The notes: generated by a model from the sequence alone, not told the origin. Positions 1-40,675 are shown, counted from the stretch's first letter. The stretch: DNA of 64,000 bases from Sinotaia quadrata (GCA_028829895.1 CM054177.1:41270564-41334563); one strand, 5' to 3'. Numbers and translations: made by a program.

Positions 1-568
1 TTTACTAATCGCCGGTATTGAATTTTGCAAACATTATCTAATTGTGAAACCATTATGGCCAGTGATAGTCATAGTGATTTGGCCATTTTGGTAAATTGGG
101 TCATTGCGTTCATGATTGCCATCCAGGAAGGAGGATCGTTGTAAACCTGACTAATCACGTTTCCATTACGTGAGTTAATAACCAAGATGGTGTCTTATAA
201 CCTGACTTAGAATGTTGTCAATACGTTCATCACTGTAAATCGTGGAGATGTTTGCTAAATGGTTGATAGGTGTTATAGCACGGTGCATTATATTAATCAC
301 GTGACTAATATCGCTATTTGTAGTGTGTCTGAGTAATCTCCCTAACACACAAAGCAGTTCTACTTCAATGCATAGTTTTAATACGAGTCCTTTTGGAGCA
401 TGTGGCACAACAAAATAAGTTCATTGTGTTCAACTTCCATAGTAATTGTACTCTCAAAGCTCAAATTGCAATGTTCTTGTGGTGGAGTAAATGTGCCTAT
501 CCCTATTTCTAAACTTAATAATTATATCTCTGTTGCCATTGTTAGCCATGACCCGACCTTATCGGGGC

Positions 569-915
569 GCGCATTTGTCGGTGAACCAAAGAGCACGTGT
601 TCCTACCTCCAGTGTGTCTACATGAACGACCATATGTGTAATCTTATTCCTTCATGTGAGTTTGTTTATGGTCTCATATCTATCAATCAAACAATCTATC
701 AATCAATCAATACATCTATCTATATATCTATATATCTGGTTCACCGACAAATGCACGCCGACAAAAACGCGATGGACAAAAGCGAGACGACGCGTTCTGT
801 CCCTAACTCTAACCTAACCCTAACTCTGACCCTAACCCCTAATCATAACCCTAATCCTAACCCTAACCCTAACCCTATCGCGCATTTGTCGTTCGCGCAT
901 TTGACGAGTCACCGT
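569..915. mobile_element. MITE-like unit with internal telomere-type repeat
   Basis: An exact 18-bp inverted repeat (571-588 against 737-754, GCATTTGTCGGTGAACCA) is separated by 148 bp. After the second arm come more CGACAAA motifs, then the CCCTAA array (801-878), then two further copies of CGCGCATTTG. The G+C-rich arms contrast with the A+T-rich surroundings. No target-site duplication was established. Confidence 0.45.
801..878 (+). repeat. Interstitial telomeric repeat (CCCTAA)n
   Basis: About 78 bp of imperfect CCCTAA units with CTCTAA, CCCCTAA and ATCCTAA variants. Bilaterian telomeres including molluscan ones are TTAGGG, so this is an internal telomere-type block, not a chromosome end. 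Confidence 0.85.
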
Positions 916-1210
916 TATCTTTAACGAAAATCACAATAGAGGTTTTGTTCTCTTGCAATGGATGATTGCCCTTTGCAAATATACTGAACAATCGTTTGCG
1001 AGATGTGTAAATACTTCCTACTTCTTATGTGACCATTCACGGACTTCACTTTCTTAATGGACGAGTTGTTTAAGATATCAATAAGAAAAGTGTACTAATT
1101 TTACTTTGCACATATTTGCTACATTCTATTAAAGCCGAATGACCTTTCACCCGTGAAAAATGTACCATGTCTAGCACTTATTTCAAAAAGAAAATAATAT
1201 TTCTGCACAG

Positions 1211-28854
<27,644 letters not shown>

Positions 28855-29600
28855 CAATCAGCAGCATGAAGACTAGATGTTGCATTCTTCGTTCAAGAAA
28901 GAAGATTCTCTGGATTCGTAGGATCTTGAGGATCTTATACAGAACTAATATCTAGAACATAGTTGCTGTGGTTGGAGACAAAGCTTCGATCTGTAAAACT
29001 GAGTTCATGTTTTAGAGACATTTATAATACTTACGAGTATTTAATTTAAATGAAAATAATTATTGGAGTGTGCTGCAAAACTGAATAATCAGCAAGAATC
29101 GGAATATTCTGCTACGTTCAGAGTGTAGAGGTTGACCTTTGAAAAACCTTAAACGTCTATTATTAGACGTTGCCCTCTGACCTGGCTATAAAGCATCCGA
29201 CACCTGCACCAAAACCTGGGAATGTTGAAAAGCACGTTGGCTAAGGAAACTGTAATTAAAATGAATTCCACCCACTTCGCACCTAACATATACACCCACA
29301 CGTCTCTTGTTCCTCTTCCAGTAATTATCGCCCTTGTTTAGGTGAAAATCTTTCCTGCACCAATAATATCTTCTTTGCCCCAAACCGTCTTTTTCCTTTA
29401 GTCTCCTCCAGCAGCACACCAATAAATAAATAAATACAAGAAATGAACATGTTTCCTGTCTCTCAAAAGTTGGAGAAGATGCCATAACTACATGTAGCAC
29501 AGATGGTTATAAAATAGTCTAAAAATAGTTACACGTTTGAAGCATTTTCTCCTTCAAGCATGTCAGTATCCAGTGCGAGAGAATGTGTGCAAGCGCGAGC

Positions 29601-29608
<8 letters not shown>

Positions 29609-29647
<39 letters not shown>

Positions 29648-29662
29648 CGTGCGTGCGTATAT
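29609..29662 (+). repeat. (TG)n with CG interruptions, in 3' UTR
   Basis: TG run ending in four TGCG units. Confidence 0.95.
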
Positions 29663-30223
29663 GTGTATATGCGTGAGAGTGCATTCCTGTCTCGTATTGA
29701 TGAAATTGATCTCGTGTGCCAGGAGCTAATAGGGATGCTGGGTGTAGCCGCGACATCTGTGAAAGAGATAAAAGATACTCGTGTTTAGGCCTTCTGCTGT
29801 CAATATTTCCCTTTCCCCGCTTTTGTAAATAATGGATTATCGCCCTTTGACAATGTGTCTGTGTCCCGCGAGGTGCTGTCTTCTGAGAGTAATTGTGAGA
29901 ATTTGAGTATTATGCATGTCTTTCTGGCGTTTCGATTGAAGATATGGCGACAAGTTTGTCTTCTGTAGGAGTGATTGTATGTAAATGTTTGTAAAACATG
30001 TTTTTACTGGTGTGTATATGCGTACATGTGTTTGTGTGTGTGTGTGAACGCGCTTGTATCTTATGCATTGAGGTGCTCCTATTTATTTCTGCGATCCTTA
30101 AATCCAGCCATGTTCACTTTACGTTTATGAAAGAGAAAAAGTAAAGATCAATGAATATTTGAATATTTGTTTATTGTCCGTTTGACTCTGCTTGTATGTA
30201 ATATATTGTTTTAACAATTCTGT

Positions 30224-30229
30224 AATAAA
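30224..30229 (+). terminator. Polyadenylation signal AATAAA
   Basis: A canonical AATAAA lies 1.37 kb past the stop. A T/G-rich stretch (30237-30275) follows that could serve as the downstream element. About 90 bp later a 280-bp GAAA-type purine tract begins. Confidence 0.5.
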
Positions 30230-30319
30230 GTATTACTTTTGAATATTTGGTGCCATTTCAAGCAAGCGACGTTGTTATTTTTACCTCTTTTTCAACAGCT
30301 TTGACTGTTTAGATATTTT

Positions 30320-30600
<281 letters not shown>

Positions 30601-31540
30601 CACGAAAGATTTCAGAACAATACTTGTCCCCCAAAACACAATGAATTAAAGCAGCGATAACAAAACATTCTGTCTTCACTTCAAGACAGACCAAAGTAAA
30701 GCTAAACGCGCAACGTTTTCAGTTCGATGTTTTCTTGACATATGAATGCGAAGGTCCAAGTATTGATCGCATTATCTCGGTTGTAAATCCAGCTTCAATG
30801 TTTTATTGATCATTCAGAGTCGCGTCATTAATACACAATCGGTCAAATATTGCTTTTGCTGTTCTTTAATTTGAAAGAAGCTTAGCCATGTTAATTTATT
30901 TAGAAATAGTGAAAACAGTCGTCAGGTCCGCACCCCCTATATGGTTAAAACATGAGTGGGTACATGCAAGAGCAGCGTACTAAAGAAATCACTTTCGACG
31001 CTGTATTAATGTATGTATCCAGAGAACCGGAAATTATTAATATGACTGAAGTGTGCCAATGTGGGTTACAAATGTTATTGTTATTACTGCTGATATGTTA
31101 AGTAATACACCGTCCTAATTAATAAGTTCATAACATATACGAAAGGAAATGTGGTAGTTTAAGTGCTTGTTTATAATTTTATTTGTATTTGCAATAGACT
31201 TTTATTTATTTATTCAAACAAAATCATGACAAGAATATATCAAATCCAAACCCGTGTCAGTGCATTGTTATATTTAAATATTTCACATATTCTATTTCTT
31301 GTTCTTCCTATGTTATGTTTGAAGCGTCAATATGATAACTTAAATAGAAGATTTTCCCCTTTTCTATGTTGTGTTTGAAACATTAATATAAGATCTTAAT
31401 TAGGAGATTTGTTGTCTAATTTCTAAATTATCAGAATGTTAAAACATCTGTCCAGATTGTAAACAGAGAAATCAGTTTCTTAAGGAAATGTACACCTTTA
31501 CAATTGAACAGCCACAGCATAGTGTCTACATAATTCATAT
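30601..31540. other. Intergenic DNA, no gene seen
   Basis: A+T-rich with an imperfect ~58-bp duplication around 31305-31400. Confidence 0.4.
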
Positions 31541-31541
31541 G

Positions 31542-31945
31542 AAAACACAATTCTTTCATATATCAATTTCTTAGTCGTAAGATAACCACGAACATTCTCG
31601 TTGTATCCAAACATAATTCTTTCATATATCAATTTCTTATTCGTAAGATAACCACGAACATTCTCGTTGTATCCAAACATAATTCTTTCATATATCAATT
31701 TCTTATTCGTAAGATAACCACGAACATTCTCGTTGTATCCAAACATAATTCTTTCATATATCAATTTCTTATTCGTAAGATAACCACGAACATTCTCGTT
31801 GTATCCAAACATAATTCTTTCATATATCAATTTCTTATTCGTAAGATAACCACGAACATTCTCGTTGTATCCAAACATAATTCTTTCATATATCAATTTC
31901 TTATTCGTAAGATAACCACGAACTTTCTCGTTGTATCCAAACGTC
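31542..31945 (+). repeat. 66-bp minisatellite, ~6 near-identical copies
   Basis: Units are almost perfect and 66 bp long, so a minus-strand frame stays open for 151 codons repeating FGYNENVRGYLTNKKLIYER. No signal peptide, domain or splice context supports a protein. Confidence 0.92.
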
Positions 31946-33030
31946 GTTGCCACTATGGCAAGGAACAGATAACTCTTGCGTATGTAGGCTTGAGTTAAAG
32001 GTCGTCATTTCCAAAGAAAACTAAACTCTAAATATCATTACGTTTTTCATAATGGAAACTAATTCGTCTTGCTCGTTGCGAGTCAGTCGAAAGAAAGGAA
32101 TGTGAAAGTTAGCGCACTAAATAACAAATGTCTAAATTATCTGGAAATTAGAGATTAAGGAAACGCCAGGGCGACTATTTTATTTTGTACACGTTGTTGG
32201 ATCTTGATAATCATTTCTCTTGTTGGTTTGCTGCACCCGTCCCACTTCAAAGCGAGAAATCCTATTTATTAAGGAAGTCTAGCAAGTAGAACGCTGAAAG
32301 TAAATACAGCTCGTGTCTGCAGACAAACGCTCACACGGATCAAGCGATATTGAAATAAATTTACCGATTAATCACTAACGACCCGTCATTGTATATTATG
32401 GATCATTTTTAGTTCTCTCATGATACCTTCCTTTGAAGCTGGCACAAACCAGGCAAACAAACATTGATTTTTTTTTAAAAGTAAATTTTCCAGTGTATAA
32501 TTGTATGCATCTGAGAAGTAATTTACGCATTAATTTATGTTTGTCAGTCAGTCTTATTAGTTCACTGTTAGCAGTTCCTGAATCAATACGTTCCGTGTGA
32601 TTAGTTTACATGATACGTATTCACTGTTACAAGTTGATGTTGATTGACATGAGTAGCGTCAAAATGCAATCGCTAAGAAATTATTCATAACAAATAAAAT
32701 ATGTCTTAGTCTTGAAACCTGTTGTGTTGTTCATTTAAAATACAAGAACCGCGTCAGTTATTCCCCCTTTGTCCACCTATTAAACTCATCTCTTGGTTCT
32801 CCGTATGGCCTTTAATGAGCTAATTTTATTAGATATATTACGTTAATGAAATATCCAAACATGGACAAATATTCTGGAAGTGACTGTCACGTGACTGTAT
32901 TTGCATACGCTCAAAATTCATCCCCATGTTCTTATCGTGTCCTGAATTATTTTGTTTTCCATTTTATCTTGATGCTTACTTGCTGTATGCCCAACACACA
33001 CCGTCCGCGACGCTTTCTAGCTTATTATCC
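31946..33030. other. Intergenic DNA, no gene seen
   Basis: Unique A+T-rich sequence without recognised features. Confidence 0.4.
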
Positions 33031-33034
33031 ACTA

Positions 33035-33410
33035 CACATACTTCTCTATTTCCCCATGAATATTTCTTTTTTCAGTTAAACATACTTCTCTATTTCCCCA
33101 TGAATAAAGACTTTTTTCCAGTTAAGAATACTTCTCTATTTCCCCATGAATAAAGACTTTTTTCCAGTTAAACATACTTCTCTATTTCCCCATGAATAAA
33201 GACTTTTTTCCAGTTAAACATACTTCTCTATTTCCCCATAATAAAGACTTTTTTCCAGTTAAACATACTTCTCTATTTCCCCATGAATAAAGACTTTTTT
33301 GCAGTTAAACATACTTCTCTATTTCCCCATAATAAAGACATTTTTCCAGTTAAACATACTTCTCTATTTCCCCATAATAAAGACTTTTTTCCAGTTAAAC
33401 ATACTTCTTC
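33035..33410 (+). repeat. 46-bp minisatellite, ~8 copies
   Basis: Units contain acatacttctctatttcccc and aataaagacttttttcc; some copies lack two bases. Confidence 0.92.
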
Positions 33411-34095
33411 TCCAAATCAGGAATGATATCAGCGTCAGAAAATTCAATAGTATTGAAGTAGATATGTTGTTTGATTCTCATCTGATAATTATTTGAATTT
33501 TTAGAGTACTTAGGGTTTGGGGGGTACTACCGTACATTCATAGGGATTGAGTTAATAAATTTATAGGTAAAATGTGTGCTGTTATTCACGCTCTAATATT
33601 ACTTTTACGCAATGTGGTTATCCTAACACAAATATACCTTTGACCCCAAACTTCCAGCATTGCTGCTATGAAGTTTCACTACTCACGTTTTCAAGGATAC
33701 GTATTGCGTACGTCTGTGCGTGTGGTTTGATTTTTACTAGTAAGTGTGCACACAGTACAAACCATGCATTCTTTCCCCTTGTCTCTACACAGTAACCTTG
33801 TACACCCTCGCTTATTGATAACTTAATTCTGACCTTTGACAAGTACCAAACACACGTGCGCTAGCATGTGATGCTAACCTGCTAAGGTTCTGCCAACAAA
33901 AAAGGTCAAGTGATTTGTGACTTTAACTGGCAATGTTTCTAAAAGAAAAAATAAAAAAGAAACAAAAGAACCCACGAAACAACAATCACGCAAAGTATGA
34001 CGTGCAATATGCTTCTAACCACGAACAATGCGACCAATTTGAACGTTTCCATGCAATGCGTCTACCAAACGAACAAAAGACCTGGGTTTTCTATA
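33411..34095. other. Intergenic DNA, no gene seen
   Basis: Unique sequence without recognised features. Confidence 0.4.
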
Positions 34096-34099
34096 ACTC

Positions 34100-34670
34100 T
34101 TCTTAGAAGACTCTAGCTCTTTTGAAATCAGTCAACCATAATCCCTTTTTCTCTGGACATAAATCAGTTAATCATAACTCTTTATTTCCGGTAATAAACC
34201 AGCCAAGTAAAACTCCTTTATTTCCGGATATAAATGTGAACCATAACTCCTGAAATTCTTGTAATAAATTAGTCAACCATAACATCTTTTCTTCTGGCCA
34301 TAAATCAGTAAACCATAACATCTTTTCTTCTGGCCATAAATCAGTCAACCATAACATCTTTTCTTCTGGCCATAAATCAGTCAACCATAGTTCCTTCTCC
34401 AAACATACTTCGTTTTCTTCTTTTTGATCATAACTCCTTTATTTCCAGATATAAAGCAGACAAACATATCTTGTTCTCTTCCAGATATAAAGCAGACAAA
34501 CATATCTTGTTCACTTCCAGATATAAAGCAGACAAACATATCTTGTTCTCTTCCAGACATAAATCAGTCAACTTTAACTCCTGTCTTTCCAGACACAAAT
34601 CAATCACCCATATGTCCTTTTCTTCTGGCCAAAAAATCACCCAAAGCTCCTTTTCTTCCGAAAACTCATA
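34100..34670 (+). repeat. ~35-bp minisatellite family, ~15 copies
   Basis: Two subfamilies: one with ataaatcagtcaaccataac and cttttcttctggcc, one with agatataaagcagacaaaca and cttgttctcttcc. They share the unit layout and grade into each other. Confidence 0.88.
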
Positions 34671-35730
34671 TTTTTAACACCGTATTATTTTCAAAAGAAT
34701 GTTCGTTTTCAGTTTATTGAAAGAGTTTCACACTTGTATGCTTTTTATAACCAAATCCTAATAAAGATGACTGAACATATTCTTTTCGTCTCGTAGGAAT
34801 GAATACATATTTCGATTGATTGATGTGTACTAGATATTATACGTAATATTGTACACCCACCAAAGAGCGGCATGGCAGCCATTTTTCTTAGTGGGCGTGT
34901 ACTGAAATTAAATGTATACAGTTGTTCATCGAATGTGTACAATGAAAGACGGTAAAGTAGGACTCCATGCAAAATGAAAATCAGCGGGCCGCTAATCTTC
35001 CAGGAGAAGGGGGACTTCAAACATAGGCAGAAGAAAATTCAGTGTTCTTCCATTTTTTTACTGTTATTTATATTTTTCCTTTCTCTCGTTTCTTAGCTAA
35101 AGTTTGTTCTTACTGGTTTAGTATTCGACTCAATTTTCTTCACGTTCCTTAATGTTTATTTATTGCGAATGGCCACAGTGTTTGCAAGGTAGATAATTCT
35201 GCGAAAACACTGTAACAACTTTAATTTACAAACATTTCTGGGGCAAAAATAACGCCTACTGGAAGTAGTTATATTTTTATGAGGCAGGCAGTGTGGTTGT
35301 GCTTAACTCTATGACAGTGTTGAATCAACGAGATATTTCTATCTTTCAGTAACAAGAGTAACATCGGTCAGGATGTTTTAGTTGAGTTCTGTTCACTCTC
35401 ATTTCTGCTGTATATAAAAGTATTATTATTATTATTTTTAACTACACTTGTTGTTATCATCGTTTCAAATATCTAAAGACTTTGCAAAGAGTAAAGACGT
35501 TGGTTCGTCACCGTTTGATGATTTTTAATAAACAGATTTTTTTAAAGGTGTTACATGAGAGTTGTGATCTTGAGACAAGGTTTTTGTATGAAAGTATATC
35601 TTATGTGTGAGTGTATGTATGTATGTGTATAGATGTGTATTGATGGGGAGATAAATGAGTATACACGTTGGTGGGTGTATGTGCGTACATACATTTTTAT
35701 ATAGACTAGTATCGTGTATGTGCGTGTGGG
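34671..35730. other. Intergenic DNA, no gene seen
   Basis: A+T-rich, with TGTA-type simple sequence near 35600-35640. Confidence 0.4.
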
Positions 35731-35732
35731 GG

Positions 35733-35734
35733 GT

Positions 35735-35816
<82 letters not shown>
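35733..35816 (+). repeat. (TG)n microsatellite
   Basis: Near-pure TG with one TA. Confidence 0.97.
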
Positions 35817-35820
<4 letters not shown>

Positions 35821-36282
35821 ACCACTTATTCGGTTTGCATTGCGGTGTGTTTGCTGCGAATTGTTTGTTCTCTGTAGTCTGTAAGTGAAAGAATGTGACA
35901 GTTTAAATTAATTCTCTACGATAAGTGGCGTGCCTCTCAAATGAATCATTAACAAAAAGGAAGAGTAAGTACTTACGTAAACAGATGAAAAAATAGAGAG
36001 ATAAAAGGTTACATGGGAGAAAAAAAACTACGTTCGGGCACGCAAATCACAGATTTTACACTATTTAAAGACTAATTAACAAATATTTTTAAAAAATAAC
36101 AAGTAGTAAACACACTAAAATACAAAGCAATATGATGTTAATGACATAATCAAGATTTTTAATTGAGTATGAATTCTACCATTTTAAAAATAATATTTTG
36201 CTCTTTCAACCAAAGATTGATGAACACAAATAATTTTAGGTTATTATTATATATGCTGTCACTTTCAACAGTAATATTTCGT

Positions 36283-36318
36283 GTGTGTGTATGTCTGTGT
36301 GTGTGTGTGTGTGAGTGT

Positions 36319-36385
<67 letters not shown>
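36283..36385 (+). repeat. (TG)n-(GA)n compound microsatellite
   Basis: TG run, GAGTGT transition, then about 60 bp of GA. Confidence 0.97.
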
Positions 36386-36388
<3 letters not shown>

Positions 36389-36930
36389 AGTTAAAGCCGA
36401 ATGTGACATTTAAAAATAATAGACCTATCATGTATATAATACACGTTCGAAGTGATTGTGTTATGTATAAACAGATTAATATCAGTTGATGACGACGAGG
36501 AAATTATTTTTACGATTGTTTTCATTGTCATATGCCAAGGGAGTAAATTCTTATACTGATGTTGACTAACAGTATGGTCAAATAGCTTCCCTTCCTTCAG
36601 GCATAAGCCCTTTTTATTTAGAAAAGTAAATTACTTACGGTAGTTCATATGTGCGTATTCTCTTTTTCTTTTTTCTTTTTTATTTCTTATTATTATTCTT
36701 TACTAAAATCAGGAGGTCGTGTTTTTATTTCTTTAAATTTATTTAATAATGCTTACAAAATCACGTCAAAATAGAATTTCAGAAACTTCTGAATATATTC
36801 TGAAAATATTAAGTTGCAAAGCCTTAATATTTAATTCTGAGCAGCTACCCACTTATATAAATAAATTGGTGAATGATTTTTGTCATAAAATACTTCCCGT
36901 AACATAATCGGTAAGAAGGTGGTTAAGACC
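36386..36930. other. Intergenic DNA, no gene seen
   Basis: A+T-rich with a T-rich patch at 36658-36700. Confidence 0.4.
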
Positions 36931-36934
36931 AAGT

Positions 36935-37300
36935 GTAGAGTCTTGGTCAACCGTGCCAATAAGCTAAATTAAGACCAAGCTTGCTGGAGTCTAAATAAAC
37001 TTAAAGACCAAGCTTTTGGGGTTCTAAATAAACTTAAAAACCAAGATTGCTTGTAGTCTAAATAAATTTAAAGGCCAAGCTTGCTTGTAGTCTAAATAAA
37101 CTTAAAAACCAAGCTTGCTTGTAGTCTAAATAAACATAAAGACCAAGCTTGCTGGAGTCTAAATAAATTTAAAGGCCAAGCTTGCTGGAGTCTAAATTAC
37201 CGTGCAAATAAGAATTAATAAAGACCAATCTCAGAAGAGTCTAAATTACCGTGCAAATATCTAAAGTAAGACTGAACTCAGAAGAGTCTAAATTGTTTTG
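36935..37300 (+). repeat. ~35-bp minisatellite, ~10 copies
   Basis: Units contain gaccaagcttgctggagtct and aaataaactta, with substitutions and small indels. Confidence 0.88.
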
Positions 37301-37726
37301 TTTTGCTTTGTTTAGTATCTTTTCTTGTTGTTAACTGGATTTTTAAAAACTCCTCAATATTGCATGGGAGGCTACTATGGTGATACAGAAATATACGATT
37401 ATATTAGTCTCCCTTTACTCTCTACAGTGCATTGCTGCCATGACTACTTAACACCTTACAGCCTTACATTTTACAAGCATGTGTGCTTGTGTGTGTCATA
37501 TCCTTATATGTAATCATCCGCCTGAGTAAGTGTTTACTCTGTGTGTGTGCGCGTACATTTGAAACGGTATGCTCTTTGCATCGATTTAGATGTATGCTTA
37601 CATCGATTTAGCACTGATGATTATACAATACTTTACTTGGGCATGTAAAACGAGTAGGACAAATCTCTCACTATTTTGATAATGGCATAAAACATAAAAT
37701 TTGAATAGATTCTGGTATAGGATGAA

Positions 37727-37757
<31 letters not shown>

Positions 37758-37950
37758 CTTGTATGTGCGTATTTTATATTTCCTTTCTCTTTCATTCTCT
37801 TCTCAAACTTATCACTCTCTTCCTCATTTTCTCATGCTCTCTCTCTGTTCGTGCGTCTGTTTCACTGACTATGTCCGTATGTATGTTTCTCTAACCTTCT
37901 CTCTCACTGTCTGTCTACGTCTCTCTCTCTCTCTCTCTCTCTCTCTGGCT
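37727..37950 (+). repeat. AT/TG and TC microsatellites
   Basis: (AT)n-(GT)n at 37727-37757 and (CT)n at 37918-37948, with CT-rich DNA between. Confidence 0.9.
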
Positions 37951-38535
37951 CTTTCAATCTCTTGCGGCATTTAAGCAAGCGCTATTGTCTCTGTATTTAA
38001 CAGCCCTCTGTAAAACAATCACTATACAACTTAATACATGAACAAAATTAAAGAGAAACGTGCATAATTTAGGCTTAGTACAAATAATGGGATGATAAAA
38101 TATAACGTTTGACAAAATGAAACAACATATCTAAACACTAGAGACAATTTTGCATCCTAACCTGTGAATAAATTTCCGAATATATATGAATAATTATCCC
38201 TTTATAAAGGCATGTGTATGAAATTTGGAAACTGATCTCTATGCATCAAACCAACAGAGGCAGAATTTGGTTTGGTGTGTGGAGTAGATACGCATAAACT
38301 ATGGCTAAATAAGGATCACACTATACTACCCCACTGTCCATGGGTCCACCATAGCTTAGAGATAGAGGTCTCTGTAAACGGATTTCTGCTATTTTTTAAG
38401 AAAAATGCGTTTGCCTATGTGATGGGGTTTGGTGTAGTGTTTTTTGTATTGTTATGGGTCACCCCAGGATGCAAGATGAAACGATGATGATGATGGAGAC
38501 AATACGTCCAACCTTCCACGAAAGCCACAGAAAGA
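37951..38535. other. Intergenic DNA, no gene seen
   Basis: Unique sequence. A 71-codon open frame at 38272-38487 has no recognised domain. Confidence 0.35.
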
Positions 38536-38537
38536 GA

Positions 38538-38774
38538 TGACAAGCAACTCCATGTTTACGTTTACATGAGGCCTTTATTCACGGCGACACACCGCCAAAC
38601 GCTCTGTCTTTCTGTCTAGATCTCTGTCCCCGCACACTGACATCCAAGCTTCTCTCTCTGTTCGGTTACATGATTCCCTGTTTGCATACAACCAAGCCTT
38701 CCGACCCTCTCACACATCTCTAACACGCAATATAACTTGAAAGCCCTAGCCGCAAAGAAAGCCCACAGTAGACA
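38538..38774 (-). mobile_element. Candidate solo LTR, ~237 bp
   Basis: The block is G+C-richer than its flanks. Read on the minus strand it starts TGTCTACTGTGGGC, has GTGAATAAAGGCCTC about 35 bp before the end, and ends GGAGTTGCTTGTCA, so it has TG...CA termini and an LTR-like polyadenylation signal. No 5-bp target duplication is visible and no internal region adjoins. Confidence 0.35.
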
Positions 38775-38879
38775 ATTCAGGGACTGAAACCTGACTCTTT
38801 TGTGCTATCTTACTTAGGTTGTAATATAAATTTCTTTTAAACTACTTAGAATTGTATAATGCTTTACTATTTAAGAAAA

Positions 38880-39480
38880 CTACACTAAATGCTCATATAC
38901 AGTGAATGGCTAAACCTTTCCTGATCCTGTTCTCAATGCGTATCCTAATTGTCTTTTCTTAAAGGCTTGACTGAGAGGATTTAGTGCAATGCGGAACAAC
39001 AGTGGTGGTAGGGAATCACCTTGGAAGATTCATCATTTTATTGGTATGTCTCTAATTACTATATTCATGTTTGTGAGGGTGGTTTTCCAGGTTGTCTTTG
39101 GTACTTGTATAATGTTTTGTACTGATGGTGCTATATTGTATATTTTTATTGTTTCAAGTATCCATGAATGTGGAACTGAGTGATAGGCCTATTGGTTAAT
39201 CAATCCATGCCATTGAAAGATGTGTTCTTCATTTCTTGCTGTCAGTAATCGTGGCCTAATCAATTGCCAATTGTTCTTTTGTTCCTCTGCTGCCTGGTCT
39301 AGAACCCTTTTATACATTAGTTAGGCGTTTGTTTATTCCAAGGTGAGATATGACTTAATAAGATATAATTCCTGATAGTAATTTCCAGATAATTGATAGT
39401 TATGTGGCTGGACGGTAGTTGTTTGGTGTTGTGCCCATCTCTGGATCTTTCATATAGTAGTAGTAGTAATTAACGTTTCC
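38880..39480 (-). mobile_element. Non-LTR retrotransposon RT fragment (decayed)
   Basis: The minus strand reads, in family order, KDPEMGTTPNNYRPAT, LSIIWKLLSGIIS, GSRGTKEQLAID, LSMAWID, SVPHSWILETIKIYNI and FQGDSLPPLLFRIALNPLSQ. These match the NYRP, AWIDY, VPHSW and GxFQGDSLSPLLF blocks of a widespread invertebrate LINE-type RT. Several stops and one frameshift show decay. The YMDD region is not preserved and no endonuclease was seen. Confidence 0.75.
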
Positions 39481-39707
39481 GTGTATCTATTTTCAAGATT
39501 GAGATTGGGTGTTTGGAAGATAAATTATTGGACAACTGTTAATTATTAAATACTATAGAACATCTAACTGAAATGTTAAATGTGTTGAAAGGTATGGATT
39601 ACCACATTAAGATGTTAATTGATAAATTCATTAATTAACTGTAACATATATCTCTACCCCATGCCATAACATCTCAGTTTTTGTATTCCAGAGGGTTTCT
39701 TTAATTC

Positions 39708-39720
39708 TCTCTCTCTCTCT

Positions 39721-39797
<77 letters not shown>

Positions 39798-39813
39798 CAC
39801 ATACACACACACA

Positions 39814-39861
<48 letters not shown>

Positions 39862-39866
39862 CACAC
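39708..39866 (+). repeat. (CT)n-(CA)n microsatellite
   Basis: Short CT run followed by about 140 bp of CA. Confidence 0.97.
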
Positions 39867-40204
39867 AATCTCTCTGAAATATATCTACATCCTCATCCAG
39901 TCATATTAGATGTTTGCTGATATCACTCAGTTGAAAATGTCTGGCCATCTTAAAGAAATGAATGCTATCACCCACGGCTTCTAGGTGTGCATTTCTTGCG
40001 TTAAATTTATTGATTAAATGAAGCAAAGTTGAGCTGAATGGAGATGAGCACGGCGATTGTCGTCTTCACAATCATGTCCAAATGCTACTCTCACCTTATA
40101 TCAGTGACACGCTCACTCAATTTTGCTGATCATGAGACATCCGGATGTCACACTCGACATTATTTCTTCATTACAACCTTATTTCCTGAAAACACTGCGA
40201 GTAA

Positions 40205-40430
40205 CGTGTGTATTACGTTAGATCACCACGTCCTGAATACATTAACAACATTCTACATAGACTTGTCTCACGTTAAATCACCACGTCCTGATACATTAAC
40301 AACATTCTACATAGACTTGTCTCTCGTTAGGGCAGCCAGGATACCTAGAGTCGTCTCTCTTTACACCTCCATGTTCGGAGTGCACTTAGGACAACTAGTA
40401 TACATAGAATTTTCTCTCATTACGTCTCTA
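40205..40430 (+). repeat. ~52-bp imperfect repeats, ~4 copies
   Basis: Two close copies of tacattaacaacattctaca plus gacttgtctc, then two diverged copies. The 134-codon open frame over them is repeat-derived. Confidence 0.7.
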
Positions 40431-40532
40431 TTTTCTGGCTAGGTCCAGAGTGCATACATTTAGAACTTTCGATCGTTCCCTGTCATTATTGGGCTTGACC
40501 GTCAAGCTATTTCCATGAGAGGATACCATTGG

Positions 40533-40675
<143 letters not shown>

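Larger units (their letters stand above)
1..1210. other. Intron upstream of the first visible exon
   Basis: No coding exon was found here. The signal-peptide exon must be further upstream. The stretch holds the CCCTAA repeat element at 569-915 and otherwise unremarkable A+T-rich sequence. Confidence 0.5.
28855..30245 (+). other. Probable 3' UTR of the Ig-domain gene
   Basis: About 1.4 kb follow the stop codon up to the first well-placed AATAAA. The stretch contains a TG microsatellite (29609-29662) and no convincing reading frame on either strand. A 104-codon open frame on the minus strand (29186-29500) shows no recognisable domain. Confidence 0.55.

Noticed and set aside
801..878. Chromosome end from CCCTAA repeats
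   Set aside because: Only about 78 imperfect bp, with ordinary sequence on both sides.
400..924. 174-codon open frame at the window start as a signal-peptide exon
   Set aside because: It runs through simple repeats and the CCCTAA block, has no signal-peptide profile, and ends without a donor joining 1211.
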